Below are positions 36,170 to 48,400 of a stretch of 64,000 nucleotides of DNA, one piece after another. The first letter of the stretch is position 1; every line of letters begins with the position of its first letter. The notes below the pieces were generated by a model, which was not told where the DNA came from, did not search any database, and worked only from the letters and a program-made list of their open reading frames with translations. The position numbers and the translations under genes are program-made. This stretch comes from Adiantum capillus-veneris (lineage: Eukaryota > Streptophyta > Polypodiopsida > Polypodiales > Pteridaceae): assembly GCA_014529385.2 (NCBI GenBank), contig CM043962.1, positions 127,107,470 to 127,171,469 on the forward strand, read 5' to 3'.

Positions 36170-36960
36170 CATTCAATTAACTTTATGAATGATGTATTTG
36201 TGCTATCTCTTACTCTAATCTCTCTAATAGATTAGTAAGATTCAATTAGCTTTAAGAAGGATATGTGTGTGTGTGTATGCTATCTCTTACTCTTATCTCT
36301 CTAATAGATTAGTAAGATTCAATTAGCTTTAAGAAAGATATGTGTGTGTGTGTGTGTGCTATCTCTTACTCTAATCTCTCTAATAGATTAGTAAGATTCA
36401 ATTAACTTTAATAATGATGTGTGTTTGCTATCTCTTACTCTAATTTCTCTAATAGATTAGTAAGATTCGATTAGTTTTAAGAAAGATATGTGTGTGTGCT
36501 ATCTCTTACTCTAATCTCTCTAATAGATTAGTAAGATTAAATTAAATTTAAGAATGATGTGTGTTTGCTATCTCTTACTCTAATTTCTCTAATAGATTAG
36601 TAAGATTCAATTAGTTTTAAGAAGGATATGTGTGTGTGTGTGTGTGCTATCTCTTACTCTAATCTCTCTAACAGATTAGTAAGATTCAATTAACTTTAAG
36701 AATGATGTGTGTTTGCTATCTCTTACTCTAAGTTCTCTAATAGATTAGTAAGATTCAATTAGTTTTAAGAAGGATATGTGTGTGTGTGTGTGCTATCTCT
36801 TACTCTAATCTCTCTAATAGATTGATAAGATTCAATTAGCTTTAGAAAAAGATGTGTGTGTGTTTTCTGTTACTCTAATCTTTCTAATGGATTAGTAAGA
36901 TTCAATTAACTTTAGAAAATATGTGTGTGTATGTTTTCTCTTACTCTAATCTCTCTAAGT
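36170..36960 (+). repeat. Tandem array of about 11 units (about 69-80 bp) with hairpin cores
   Basis: Each unit carries CTATCTCTTACTCTAATCTC, TCTAATAGATTAGTAAGATT and CAATTAGCTTTAAGAAGG, followed by (TG)n of variable length. TTACTCTAATC and GATTAGTAAG within a unit pair to form a hairpin of about 10 bp. Length variation comes mostly from the (TG)n part. Confidence 0.92.
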
Positions 36961-37411
36961 ATACCTACTCTCTCTAGTTAGTACATCTTCACTATTAACT
37001 TATGCATAGTTAATTGAAAGTTATACATAAGAGAACTCATCATATTCTTATTATACATGATGAAATTCTCATTCAACAATTTTATTGTCAATTAGATTAA
37101 GTAGAATTTTGAATAATACTAAAAATTGATTTAGTTGAAGTATAGAAATGGAAGTTAGAATTGGATTAGAAATGTCATGCATAAAAGTAATGCAGTCCTA
37201 AACTTTTACTCGTAGTTTACACACTTAATTTTTGATTAATTAAGATTAACAAATATTTGATGTATAGAAATTAGATATAGAAGAACAACACTAAGTGTGA
37301 ATCCGAGTTGGCAAGGATTCAAATTACAGACTCTCTTTGGAAACAAGGAGATTACTAGGGAAATTGACCAATTTAAAGTTCTAGTGTATAACATAAGTGT
37401 AGTACAAAAAA

Positions 37412-37534
37412 ATGGCTCCAAAGCGTGCTCGAACCCAAGGCGCTAATGATCATGAAGCTGGTACAAGTAACGGTGGAACTCGTGCGGAACATGTTATGTC
37501 TCCACCAATCGGATCAATCGGAGCTATGATACAG
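37412..37534 (+). pseudogene. Exon-like gag N-terminus (possible spliced start)
   Basis: ATG in AAAAAAATGG opens 41 codons (MAPKRARTQGANDHEAG onward) with the basic, Gly/Ser-rich character of a gypsy gag N-terminus. It ends at ACAG|GTTAGT, a consensus donor. The frame is phase 0 and would join in phase to AGT GCG GTG TAC after the acceptor TATTGCACAG at 39426, the start of the family E gag. That intron would span the LTR end and PBS. Alternatively it is the gag start of another, truncated element. Confidence 0.4.
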
Positions 37535-38615
37535 GTTAGTATTGCAGTTTCAAGTTATGCATCATTGCATATACGAGACCATAGAAATATATTATTTACC
37601 TTATGAAAAGAAAACATGGACCGAAACCACGGGGCTTAACCCCAAGAAACTCGGCATATGTTTGACAAGTAGGAAAGATTGTTTGGTTAAACTGGTTGCT
37701 ATAGGAAAGAATGTTTGTCCAAAACCTTCGGTAGGGTTTCTCTCAAGTCTCTCTACTTATTAGCGCTGGTATTATGTGGCAGTTGCCAAGGCGTGAGATG
37801 ACGCCTAGGATGGCACCGCTGATGTTGTGGTGGGAGTACACCCAGATTAGCCCAGATGGATACTGCAATTTTGTTTTTCCGTGGCGCGAGGATGACGCCC
37901 AAATTGGCACCGTTGTTGTTGTGGCGGGAGTACGTACAGATTAGCACAATGAGTACTTGTCGAGCGGTATGGGACGCTCATGAGGACAATGGTTTTTATA
38001 AATAATGTATATATCGATCGGACATAATAGTGCTAGTAGAGATTCTTAAGTGAACCTAATCCAAGGGTTGTTGGTTTAAAATTGGACGACTTCTTGTTTG
38101 ACTATTGTTTGTAATACTGTTTGAAGGGTTGTTTTAACGAACCAGTATCATAAATAAAGTAAAGGAACATGTATGTTTAAACAGTGTGGTAGTAATTAAA
38201 TAACAAAAGTGAGTGTGGTGTGGAAAGTGGGAGAATGATACCCCAACGGTATCATTCTATGGACGGGTGGACCCGATGAGTCGGGTAACTTTCCAACGCT
38301 AGAAATTGTTTTTTTTAAAGTCATAAATCTTAAAAGAGACAAACCTTGGCAGATGTGCTTCTGAGAATGGGGAAAAAAGCGCACAGGTTGGTCACTCTAA
38401 GATTTATACTTTTAGGTATAATTGATTATAAATAGTTTTTAGATAGGGTTATGGTGGTCACGCTCCGCCATAGCGAGATTGGACCAATCCTTCACTAACG
38501 GTTCATGCCCGTGGCTACGTAGTAGCTAAGGCAATGTCCGTTGGTTTTTCTTTTTCAGGATTGGAGAACTATCAAAGGTACTCTGCTCCTCTCAAAAAGG
38601 GGCAGGGACCTCACA
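37535..38615 (+). repeat. Right part of 5' LTR of gypsy family E
   Basis: Ends GGGACCTCACA (38615), the inverted counterpart of the 3' LTR start TGTAAGGTCTC at 43775, and is followed by an iMet PBS. The left end of this LTR was not found; the TATA box at 36019 may belong to it. A diverged tandem repeat of about 70 bp lies at about 37790-37863 and 37885-37953 (GATGACGCC, TTGGCACCG, GGGAGTAC). Confidence 0.5.
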
Positions 38616-38616
38616 C

Positions 38617-38628
38617 TGGTATCAGAGC
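38617..38628 (+). promoter_or_regulatory. Primer binding site, initiator tRNA-Met type
   Basis: TGGTATCAGAGC, one base after the LTR end at 38615. Confidence 0.88.
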
Positions 38629-38809
38629 CTAGTTTAAAGCTTGGGGAGATTTTTAGATTGATGTTTGGATGTTGAAGGATGCGAATGTTTGAAATAATAG
38701 AAGAACCTAGAAAAATTGTTTTGAGTTTTTATATGGTATTGAAGATTGAACTTTCCTTGTACAATAAAATGTTCATTCAGCCTACCAGAAATTCCAGGTG
38801 TTCACCATC

Positions 38810-39250
38810 ATGTCTGAAAATGGATGCCTATCACCAAATTATCATTTTCGAAAAAGGGTGATGATGATTTTGGATAGGGTGTTTGCACCACCTATCCCAA
38901 GGGTGCATAGAGGATGGGGCATCAATTGGAGTCCATCTGGCGGAATCTATACCATCGATGCTGACAAGATATGGTGCATGGATACCAACCTCAAGAAACT
39001 TCAATGGGCAGAGGAGTTAAAAGTCATCGAAGTTTATCTTTTCATTGGTACTAAAAATCTGGATGCTACCATTACCTTGGGAGGAGAAAAGATATCTCAG
39101 ACTCAATGGGTCTATAACCAAGTTACAAAAGTTAGCCATGGTGGTAGGATTCGACCCATATGTGTATCTCGTAGCTTTCAAGGGTCAAAAGAAACTTATT
39201 ATTTTGATCCTTTAGCCTATCCTTTTGTAGTCACTAAACTCAAAATATAG
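38810..39250 (+). CDS. Intact leader ORF of a gypsy element, function unknown
   Basis: ATG at 38810 opens 146 codons ending in TAG at 39248-39250. It lies 181 nt after the PBS and 176 nt before gag. The protein is mixed and probably beta-rich: WSPSGGIYTIDADKIWCMDT, LKVIEVYLFIGTKNL, ATITLGGEKISQTQW and a basic VTKVSHGGRIRP segment. No signal peptide, membrane segment, zinc knuckle or enzyme motif is visible. I do not recognise the family. It is uninterrupted although the downstream gag-pol has seven stops. AATAAA motifs near 39311 and 39401 could terminate a short transcript. It could be an accessory element protein, a captured host fragment or an accidental ORF. Confidence 0.55.
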   Translation: MSENGCLSPNYHFRKRVMMILDRVFAPPIPRVHRGWGINWSPSGGIYTIDADKIWCMDTNLKKLQWAEELKVIEVYLFIGTKNLDATITLGGEKISQTQWVYNQVTKVSHGGRIRPICVSRSFQGSKETYYFDPLAYPFVVTKLKI

Positions 39251-39426
39251 AGACATTACGAGCCTTGTACCTAAAGACTACCAACCTTGGTAGCAAATAA
39301 TGTGTATATAAATAAAGTTTGGATTAATATTATCTTTTGTTTGTATTATTGTCTGATCAAGTCTTACCTTAAAGTGAATTAAAGTTAGAGTATCCAATAA
39401 AGTTTCACTTAATCTATATTGCACAG

Positions 39427-42400
39427 AGTGCGGTGTACACATCTCTTCAAGAGATGTATACACCGCACAATAGAAAAAGCTACTTCTCAAGCAAGTTACC
39501 TCAAGAGCTTCAAGAGAAAAAGCTACTTCTCAAGCAAGCTAAACTTCCCGCTTTCAAAGGGGAAGGAGCCCTAGTTGAGCGCGATGCAGAAGTGTGGCTC
39601 AAAGAGATGGAGGATTATTTTGCTGCTGCTGCTGGTAGTACTCCCGATAACCAAGCAATGTTGGCTATGTTTCGTCTCACGGGGGATGCCAAGATTTGGT
39701 GGAAACAACACTGCAAAGATAATCAAGTAGCTCTAAACACTCAAACTTGGGAAGACATTAAGTATGCTGTCAAAGGATGTTATCTTCCACCTGCACACGA
39801 ATCCCTTAAGATGAATGAATTCTTCAACTTACGTCAGTTTCATCTTACAGTGGAAGAATACTACTTCAAATTTGTAACTCTTAGGCGCTATGCTCCGCCA
39901 ATGACCGTAGATCAATAAGTAGCCCGTTTCTGCCAAGGGCTAAATGCTCCTTTAAATACACGTCTAGAAGCCATGAGGCCTGTAAATTTGCAAGATGCTC
40001 TTTTAAGAGCTAAACCCTTAGCTAAAGAGATGTCAAACTCTCAAAGGGTACGAAATGGAAATACAAGGAATGCTGGAAGAAGAGGACGGCCTATGATGTG
40101 GAACCAAAGGCAAGTTCACCCAGTTCACCAAACTCATCCGATAGTTGGAGCTTCAACAAATGGAGCTCAAAATGCAGATCTTAGATGCTATGAATGCAAC
40201 GAGCTAGGACATTTCAGGAATGTATGTCCTAGGCAAGTCTTCGCAACAAATACACCTAATTGAGCCAGAGGGCGAGGCCAAATAATAAATCGTGGAGGAA
40301 GAAATGGAGGACGAGGTCGAGGGCGCGGAATGGCTGCCAGAGTCAATGCTATCATAGGAGAACCAACATTGGGAGAAGAACAAGAGGAAAGAGCAACTCT
40401 ACATGCTGTAGTTGATAACCCAAGAGCAAGACAACAATATGCTGTCATTCAAACACCTGCAAATCACTAAGGTGAAAAATTTGAGCTTCTTATTGATTGT
40501 GGCAGTACTCATCCTTTCTTGTCACCTAAATGTTTAAGGAGGTTAGGACTTAATCAGCACCCTGCAAGAAAGATGAGAGTTGAATTAGCCAATGGAAAGG
40601 AGGTGTTATCTCAGTACACTGTGGGGAAAATAGATTTCAAGTTGGGAGAATACTCTACTTCTGCTACTTTTCGAACCTTACCGAAAGGAATCTATGACGG
40701 AATTCTTGGAATGGATTAGTTAGCCAGTCATAATGCCAATATCCATTGTGCCCAAGGAAGTGTTACTTTTGTGGACAACCAAGGTCAAGAAGTCACTATT
40801 CAAGGCCAGAATGGACGACCAAAAGCTTACTTGGTCAAAGCTAATCGTCTTTTGAAAGGGTTACGCAAAGGTCAACAAATTTTTGTAGTCAAGCTAAACA
40901 AAGTAGAAAAATCTTCTTCCAACCCTAAACCAATGTGGCTAGAAGAATTTTCAGATGTTTTCCCTGCTGAACTTTGTGAACTACCACCACCTAGGGAGGT
41001 AGACCATGAAATCAAAAATTTTCCAGGTAGTGAACCAGTCTCAAGAGCGCCGTACAAGATGTCACTTCCAGAAGCTATAGAACTCAAGGAGTAGCTCAAG
41101 CAGTTGATTGAGAAAGGGTTTATTTGACCTAGTACATCTCCATAGGGTGCACCTGTTCTCTTACAAAAGAAAAAGGATGGCTCTCTTCGACTTTGCATAG
41201 ATTATAGGGGCTTAAATCAGGTTACCATCAAGAATAAATATCCAATTCCTCGTATTGATGAGATGCTGGACATATTACATGGAGCCAAAATATTCACAAA
41301 GATCGATCTTCGATCTGGCTATCATCAAACTCGAATCCAGGAGGCTGATATCTCCAAAACAACTTTCAACACTCGTTATGGTCATTATGAATTTACAGTG
41401 ATGGCTTTCGAACTTACGAATGCTCCTGCAACTTTCAATCGTCTGATGCACGATATCTTTAGAGAATTCTTGGATGATTTTGTCCTAGTATTCTTTGACG
41501 ATATCTTAATTTATTCCAAATTAGAGGAAGACCATGAAGGACATGTTAGGAAAGTGTTAGAGCTTTTACGCCGAAATAAGCTATATGCAAAGAAAAGCAA
41601 ATGTACCTTCTTTACCCCTAAGGTCTGTTACTTAGGGTTTATCATTTCACCTGAAGCATTGACCCTGACAAAGTCAAAGATATTGTGGAATGGCCTCAAC
41701 CCACTTCACAAACCGAAGTCAGAGGGTTCTTAGGTATCACAGGGTGGTACAGGATCTTTGTAAAGGACTATGCTCTTAAAGCTGCACCACTAACTGACCT
41801 GCTAAAGAAAGGAGCTACGATACTTTCGGAAGAAAAATATGAATCTTGCTTCAAACAGCTTAAGGAGTATCTTGCTTCAGAACCTCTCTTAAAACTTCCA
41901 GACGTCACCCAAGAATTCGAGGTGATCACAGATGCTAGTAACCTTGCATTAGGAGGAGTCCTTACTCAAGAAGGAAGGCCTGTAGCTTATACTTCTCGGA
42001 AGCTTAGGATTCATGAAGTGAATTATGCTACACATGATTTAGAATTGCTAGCAATTATTCACGCTCTCAAGCTATGGAGACATTATCTATTGGGACGCAA
42101 ATTCCAATTGGTAAGAGATCACAAGAGCCTTAAGTGGATTTTTACCCAACCTAACCTTAACATGAGACAGAGGAGATGGATAGTGCTCATGCACGAATAT
42201 GATTTTGATATTAAATTTAGACTAGGTAAGGATAATGTTGTGGCAGATGCCCTAAGCCGTAAAGCTTTTCTGGGGGCAATTTCCATGGCTAACAACCCTA
42301 TTTTAGACAAGGTCTTAGATGCTGTTGTCAGAGATGCAGATTACCAGATGCTTGCTAGTATCCTACGTGAAGAGAGGGTATCATCAAATCAGCCTAAACC

Positions 42401-43745
42401 TCTACATTACTCCTTAGAAGATGGGAAAATTTACTATAGGAATCGACTATGCATACCTAAGGATTCTACCCTAAGGAATGCTATCGTATATGAAGCACAT
42501 GATGGCCCAACTTCAGGACATCCAGGTTATGCCAAAACCATCAACGCAATTCGCAGGAGTTACTATTGGCAAGGTATGAAGGGTGATGTCCTTCGCTATG
42601 TCAAGCAGTGTTTGTCTTGTCAAAGGATTAAGGCAGAGAGACTAAAGATGCCAGGTAAATTACATCCTTTAGATATTCCCCAGATGAAATGGGAATGTAT
42701 TAGCATGGACTTTATCACCGGGTTTCCTTCTGTTCAAGCCGGCTATGATTCAATCATGGTCATAGTCGACTTGCTTACTAAAGTGGCTCACTTAATCCTA
42801 GTCAAGACAACCTTTACAGCTTCAGATATTGCTCGTCTATTTGTGAAGGAGGTTTTTAGAATTCATGGTTTACCCAAGAGGATTGTCAGCAATCGTGATG
42901 CCAAGTTTACTTCAAAGTTTTGGGTATCATTGTTTCAAGCTATTGGAACCCAGTTATGTTTTAGTACTGTTTATCATCCTCAAACTGATGGCCAAACTGA
43001 AAGAGTTAATCAAGTAATTGAAGACATCCTCAGAGCCTACTGCAATAGAGAACCTCGCAAGTGGATTCAATACCTACCCTTGGTAGAGTATGCATACAAT
43101 TCCTCTACTCATAGAAGTATTGGAATGACACCTTTTACTGCTCTTTATGGTCAAGAATGTTTATCACCTCTTAACTTTTCTGACCCCACTGTAAGGGTAG
43201 AAGCCTCAAAGAAAATGCTCGAAGAAATGGAAACTCAAACCAAAGCTATTCGAACGGATATTCAAGCGGCTCAAGATCGACAAAAGAAGTACCCCGACTT
43301 GAAAAGATCTGATCGGATTTTCAAAGAAGGTGACAAAGTTTTCTTACGAGTAAAGCCCAAAAAGAGCAATCTGTCTCTCGGAAGGTATAAGAAGCTTAGC
43401 TACCGATATTGTGGACCTTACGAAATAACCAAGGTTGTAAGTGATCAAGCTTATAGACTAAAACTCCCTTCTCATCTCAAAGTGCATGATGTATTTCATG
43501 TAAGTCTGTTAAAACCTTATGTATATAACCCTAACCATGTCCTTGATGATGAGCAAATCAGTTTACCTGCTCAAGATGTTCTACAACTCCAACCTGATAC
43601 TATCCTAGAAACTCAGGAGAGAAAGCTTAGGAATAGATCCGTCAAAGAACATCTTATCTTATGGAAGGATTTCCCTATAGAAGATGCTACTTGGGAAGAT
43701 GAGACAACCCTTCTTAAGGATTACCCTTCAATGTTCTTGAGATGA
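39427..43745 (+). pseudogene. Gag-pol polyprotein of gypsy family E (chromovirus)
   Basis: A single frame runs from gag to RT. Gag core: WLKEMEDYFAAAAG, IWWKQHCKDNQ. Zinc knuckle: CYECNELGHFRNVC near 40187. Protease: LLIDCGSTHPFLS near 40489 (D-C-G in place of D-T/S-G). [28 protein letters not shown] and catalytic FFDD near 41500. RNase H: ITDASNLALGGVL. Integrase: HHCC zinc finger (CLSCQRIKAE), MDFITGFP, NRDAKFTSKFW, HPQTDGQTERVNQ. Chromodomain: LILWKDFPIEDATWEDE. In-frame stops lie at 39916, 40261, 40468, 40717, 41092, 41125 and 41143. A 1-nt deletion near 41658 shifts the frame; from 41685 to 43745 it is open again. Confidence 0.93.
39428..39468. repeat. 41-nt near-perfect palindrome at the gag start
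   Basis: GTGCGGTGTA-CACATCTCTT pairs with AAGAGATGTATACACCGCAC around a single central base, with one mismatched pair. It begins two bases after the AG of the proposed acceptor (39426). Just downstream, AAAAAGCTACTTCTCAAGCA is duplicated at about 39474 and 39517. Confidence 0.9.
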
Positions 43746-43761
43746 GGGCATCTCAAATTCT

Positions 43762-43774
43762 AAGTTGGGGAGAT
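43762..43774 (+). promoter_or_regulatory. Polypurine tract of gypsy family E
   Basis: AAGTTGGGGAGAT directly before the LTR start TGTAAGG; the plus-strand primer site. Confidence 0.8.
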
Positions 43775-44260
43775 TGTAAGGTCTCTACTTTTGAATTTCA
43801 CACAAGTTCTATTACGCATTTGGATTTTTTAAACCATCACTCATTATTTAAGATATTCGAGTTCACATTATGAATCGTAAGCTAAGAAAACCTAGAATTT
43901 AAAATTTATGCTACAAAATTCTGACATGTTTAGCTATATGAATCACTAATTAACTTATTGTAAGACTTAGTTACTGATTGTAGAATTTTCTTTTACTACT
44001 GTAAAGTTAATATAAGATTGTAAAGTTTAACTTAAAAATGTAAAGTAAATTATCATTAAAATAAAATAAATAAAATAATTATAAAGACAAAAGAATACAC
44101 AGGGATGACAAATGAAGGCACATGGACTCGCCTGGACTCACATAGGAGGGGACAAAGTGGGACACACTGTCACATGAAAAGGAGAGGCTGGTCTTGACTA
44201 ATATTAATGAGGGGGGGCTGTGAGCAAGTGCTTTGACAATTTTATGAGAAGTAAGGCTTC
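43775..44260 (+). repeat. 3' LTR of gypsy family E (left part)
   Basis: Starts TGTAAGGTCTCTACTTTTG. AT-rich, with TGTAAAGT words. No LTR end was found; the right limit is a guess near 44260. Confidence 0.55.
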
Positions 44261-47200
44261 TATTTCGTGTCAAAGTACTATCCATTGACTTAGGATAAAG
44301 GATAATGCCACACAAATTTGGAAAATTGGCAATAATAGGATATGTTATGTTTGGCAACAACAAATTGTGATGTATCCATGCCATTACAAATCGTGCAAGG
44401 CACGTATGACATGGTTCCAAATGTTGAGACCATTGTTAAAGCCAAGAGCTTGTCACTCAATTTTTCTAATATGCATGCATGGCATGCCAATACAGTGGGA
44501 TTCTTTCCACTGAATCATTGTTTACACTTCTGCTATACCATCAGCTACTCTGTTCAGGAAAAATTGAGGCAAGTAGATTACCTTGTGACCATTTTATATG
44601 TCTACAATGGCGAGCACTTTACGTCATTGGCTCTATGCACAATGTGAAGCCAATATAGATGATATTTTAAGTGGATAGCAAGTAGGCATGGCCTCGCTAT
44701 CAAGCAAGTAATTCATGGAATAACATGAATAGAGTAAGTGAGCCTCCAAGGAGAGGATCTCTTGTTTGAACACCCAAGAAAGTTTAATATGGCTACCTTA
44801 TTTGGTGTGTTAGACATCTTTTTATCTTCTGTTCATGGAGAGAAAATATTCTTTCACGATCTAGTTGTAAATGAGGTTCCAACTTGAGAAGATTTGTTGC
44901 TTAATTGTAGCAGTGATTATGTCTTTAGGAGTGGCATTTTCAAGGCTATGACCCATCTAATATACAATCACTCCATAGGTGTTGAGGGTCATGGATTTAT
45001 CTCATCATAGTTGTACTTTCAAGGAAAGACATCTAGAATCTACCAAGGGGTAGTGGGCATGTTCAGCTTCCCAAGTTGATTCCAATAACTATTAGAAATG
45101 CTAGACCGTGTTGGTCACCATTGACTGCTAGTTTGCGTAGTTCATGCAGAGTCTTGCTAAGGTGTTTGACACTGAAGATTCTAACCAAGGGATTTGGTTT
45201 GCAAAGGCAACACCCAGGGTTACCAATTCAATACACAAGTCAAAGACATACTAAGTCTTTAAGGCTAAATTTTTAGTGATGCACCTTCCAGGTTGTACCT
45301 TTCAAGTCTACAAAGTGCACTTGACTATGGATAAGTGAACACTATGTTCAACCTCTAGGTACGCATATCATTTGGTTTTATTAAAATTTGTATATGCTTT
45401 GATTAAGTTATCCCAGTAGGATGTATAACCTAAAATGATATCATCCAGTTCGCTCTTTAGACACATGAAAAGGTCATGGAGGAGCAAAGAAATTTAGGAC
45501 AGTCGTGTACCAGCTACACTAATGCTTGTATCCTACAATTATGAACCTACATGGAAGGGTATTGTTTGGCACATCTTGTCATAAGAGGAGCAATATGGTC
45601 TAGGAACTCAAAAAGTTCAATTTAGCCAAGTGTGGATCAAGGTTTATGAGGGTCCTTATCACTCATGTCATTGAGTGTTTACATTAACCTCCACACACAA
45701 GTACATCTCGTACTTGATGGATGTCATTTTTAGGACATCTTTCTATGAGATATATTCCACTTGTGGACAATATGAGTCTCTGGGACTAACATTGGCGCCT
45801 ATTATTTCAATTATGTGCTACACATGATAGAGTCCCTAGGTGCTGGTCAGATTTGTTTGTTAGACCATTCTAAGCACATCATATCAAGAACAATTTCAAT
45901 GGCATGAAATTGTCGAATACATAGTAAGACTTGTTAAGGTTACAAGTATTGCTAAAAAACTTTAACGGATGGTTGTTTATATGTGTAGCAAAGTTCTATT
46001 TATGAACATGTTTCATTTGGTACGTCGATGTGATTGATTTTCACATAATGCTAGCACAGCTTTCACGGGAAAAGTATTTAGTTCTTCCCCTGTGGGCTGT
46101 GAGCATAACATTAGCCATAAGCAATGGCAAGTATGGCCATGCATATGCAAGTTTGCATTTGCTTTTGCTAAATGCATGCGGGCCTTGCAGAGGCTGATTT
46201 GGAGTGGCATGCACATTCATGACATTAGTAGCTTCCAAAGCATTTCGTGCTGTATGTGCAATATCTCTATGAGATTAGATCTATCAATCACGATGACTAA
46301 AGTTAACAAAGATGGTTGTTCCTAACTTTTTTGATTACTCAACAATGTTGCAAGGAATCGTGATCCCTGTTTACCAGTCATTTTGGAGTACTGTCTATAA
46401 ACTGTGGGAAAAGATACCTTAGTACTATCAGTTATCCAAAGAGGATAGGCAGATTACAAGTGTTAATCTTGTGTTAAAGGATATGCTAAGTGCATACATA
46501 AACACCAATCAATCCAATTGGAAAGAATGTCTCTCTAATTGGAGTTTGCTTACCATAAGGCAAAGCATGTTTGCGACTAAGTTTAGTCTCTTCATGTTTA
46601 AGTTAGGTTCTCAACCTTGAACACAAGTTATGGTGGGGTTGTTTATTGATGAAGAATTATATTAAGTCAATGAATTTATCTTTGTTGATGAGTTATGTCA
46701 GCATGTTACTTTCATGGAAAGTGAGAAGAGGTATTCTTTTAGAAACATCTTAGTTGTACTAACTCGTTTAGCATACTCTAGTGAGTTATAAATGGAGTTT
46801 ACACATTATGTTGGAAATAGGCTGATTACAAAAAACAATTGCAAAGGGAAAACAATGTGAAAAATCAAGATGTTATTCTTGATTTGATTGAACCTCCTAC
46901 TAAAGTACTACAAGGAAGAGCTTCCGTGACATCCACTAGTCACAAGGTTGTGGTGTACGGAGGGATAGACTAAAAAACTGTAACAGTACATTTTAATCAT
47001 GAAAAGAGGTGCCATTCTTTAGTAGTGTGCCATAGTATGACTGGTTGAAAAAAAACTATAGTGAGGACAAGAATTTCTCCCAATTGGAGTGAGGTGGGTG
47101 TGTAATAGCAATTGGTAGCTATTCACTCCAAACTAGAGGTACGTGAAAAGGTGAAATCTAATCTATTGTGGGTAGGCACGCGTGTGAGCAAGTCTTGATG

Positions 47201-48400
47201 TACAAACCATGTCCTCATGAAAATGGTTTGGATGTATTAGAAACACGAGCATCCAAATACGTTGGAGGTAGTGAGGGTTGAGTCCTCATCATGACATGTC
47301 AATGCACGCGTGTGTGTGTGTGTGTGAGAGAGAGAGATCATGTCAAATCCATTTAGTATTACACAACAAATCCTCATTAGCTTACTTGGGCATACTCACT
47401 CATATGCATTATACCTTATAATCAAAACTTTATAAATGCATATAATGTCAAATCGACTTAGGATCATACAAGAAAGTCCTCGTAGTTTGGCAGTCTGTCA
47501 ATCAAAAGAGTTGAGGTTTATGTATGCACACTTGAAGAAGAAGCCCAACTAATTCCATGCTAGCAACCGTGGTAAGACGAGAGGGACTAGTGTTATTCAA
47601 AATGAATGGCTTAAAGGGAACATAGGTTGTGAATCAAGATAAAAGTTAAAGGCGCATCTCAACTGAGAGAATGTTTTCAAAACCAACTCACTTGAGTTGG
47701 ATAGAGGGGAGTGGAATTTTGTGTGGTAGGGATAAAATCTAGTGATATACAAAAGAACGCCAAAGTAGCGAAGGTAGCTTTCTAGGTTTCTATTGATGCT
47801 AGGGTGCAAAAGCTTGGGAAGCTAATAGGATTAGATAGCACATACATAAAGCTTGGATTTTCTAATTGACAAACTACCCAAATAAGAGGACTTTGTTTCA
47901 TAATACTAAGTGGATTTGACATGATACACATTTATAGAGTGTTGGTTATTAGGTGTAATGCATATAAGTGCGTATGCAAAAGTGGGAGGACCCTTCCTCC
48001 CACCTTGCCCTTGGGAGGCAATGGAGGCTAGTTGGTTTTCAGCAACGAATGGTGTGTGGAAGTTGCCTCTTATTGGTGGCAATGAATGTCATAGCTAGAA
48101 GGGGCATGTCACCCTTGATAGCCTGATTTGCCTTTTTTTTGTGGTTGGATTGCTTTTGATGGCATTGAATTTGGTGCATGGCTCTCCATAAAGTCTTGTG
48201 GATTGCACTCTATGAATGTCCAAATTATTGCTCACATTCGACTCCTTTCGGGTGATTTGTGGTTGACATACTCGTTGCGGATAGTCATGAATTGCTCATC
48301 TCCCCCCTTCTCATGGCATTAAGCTTATTATTTGGATATACACATCTTCCTTTTTATAGAATGGCTCCCTTATCAGCCGAGCGATGTGAGGTTTGAGGGT
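44261..48400. other. About 4.1 kb without recognisable gene
   Basis: AT-rich sequence. Short open frames exist (for example near 44342-44647 and 45076-45276) but none shows a motif. A (GT)n(GA)n tract lies near 47304-47336. It may be very old element sequence. Confidence 0.45.

Larger units (their letters stand above)
38617..44260 (+). mobile_element. Ty3/gypsy chromodomain element, family E
   Basis: PBS, leader with an extra ORF, one gag-pol frame, PPT and a partial 3' LTR lie in order. The integrase ends in a chromodomain, so this is a chromovirus. Damage is mild: one 1-nt frameshift and a handful of nonsense codons. The 5' LTR start and 3' LTR end are not resolved and no target duplication could be checked. 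Confidence 0.85.
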
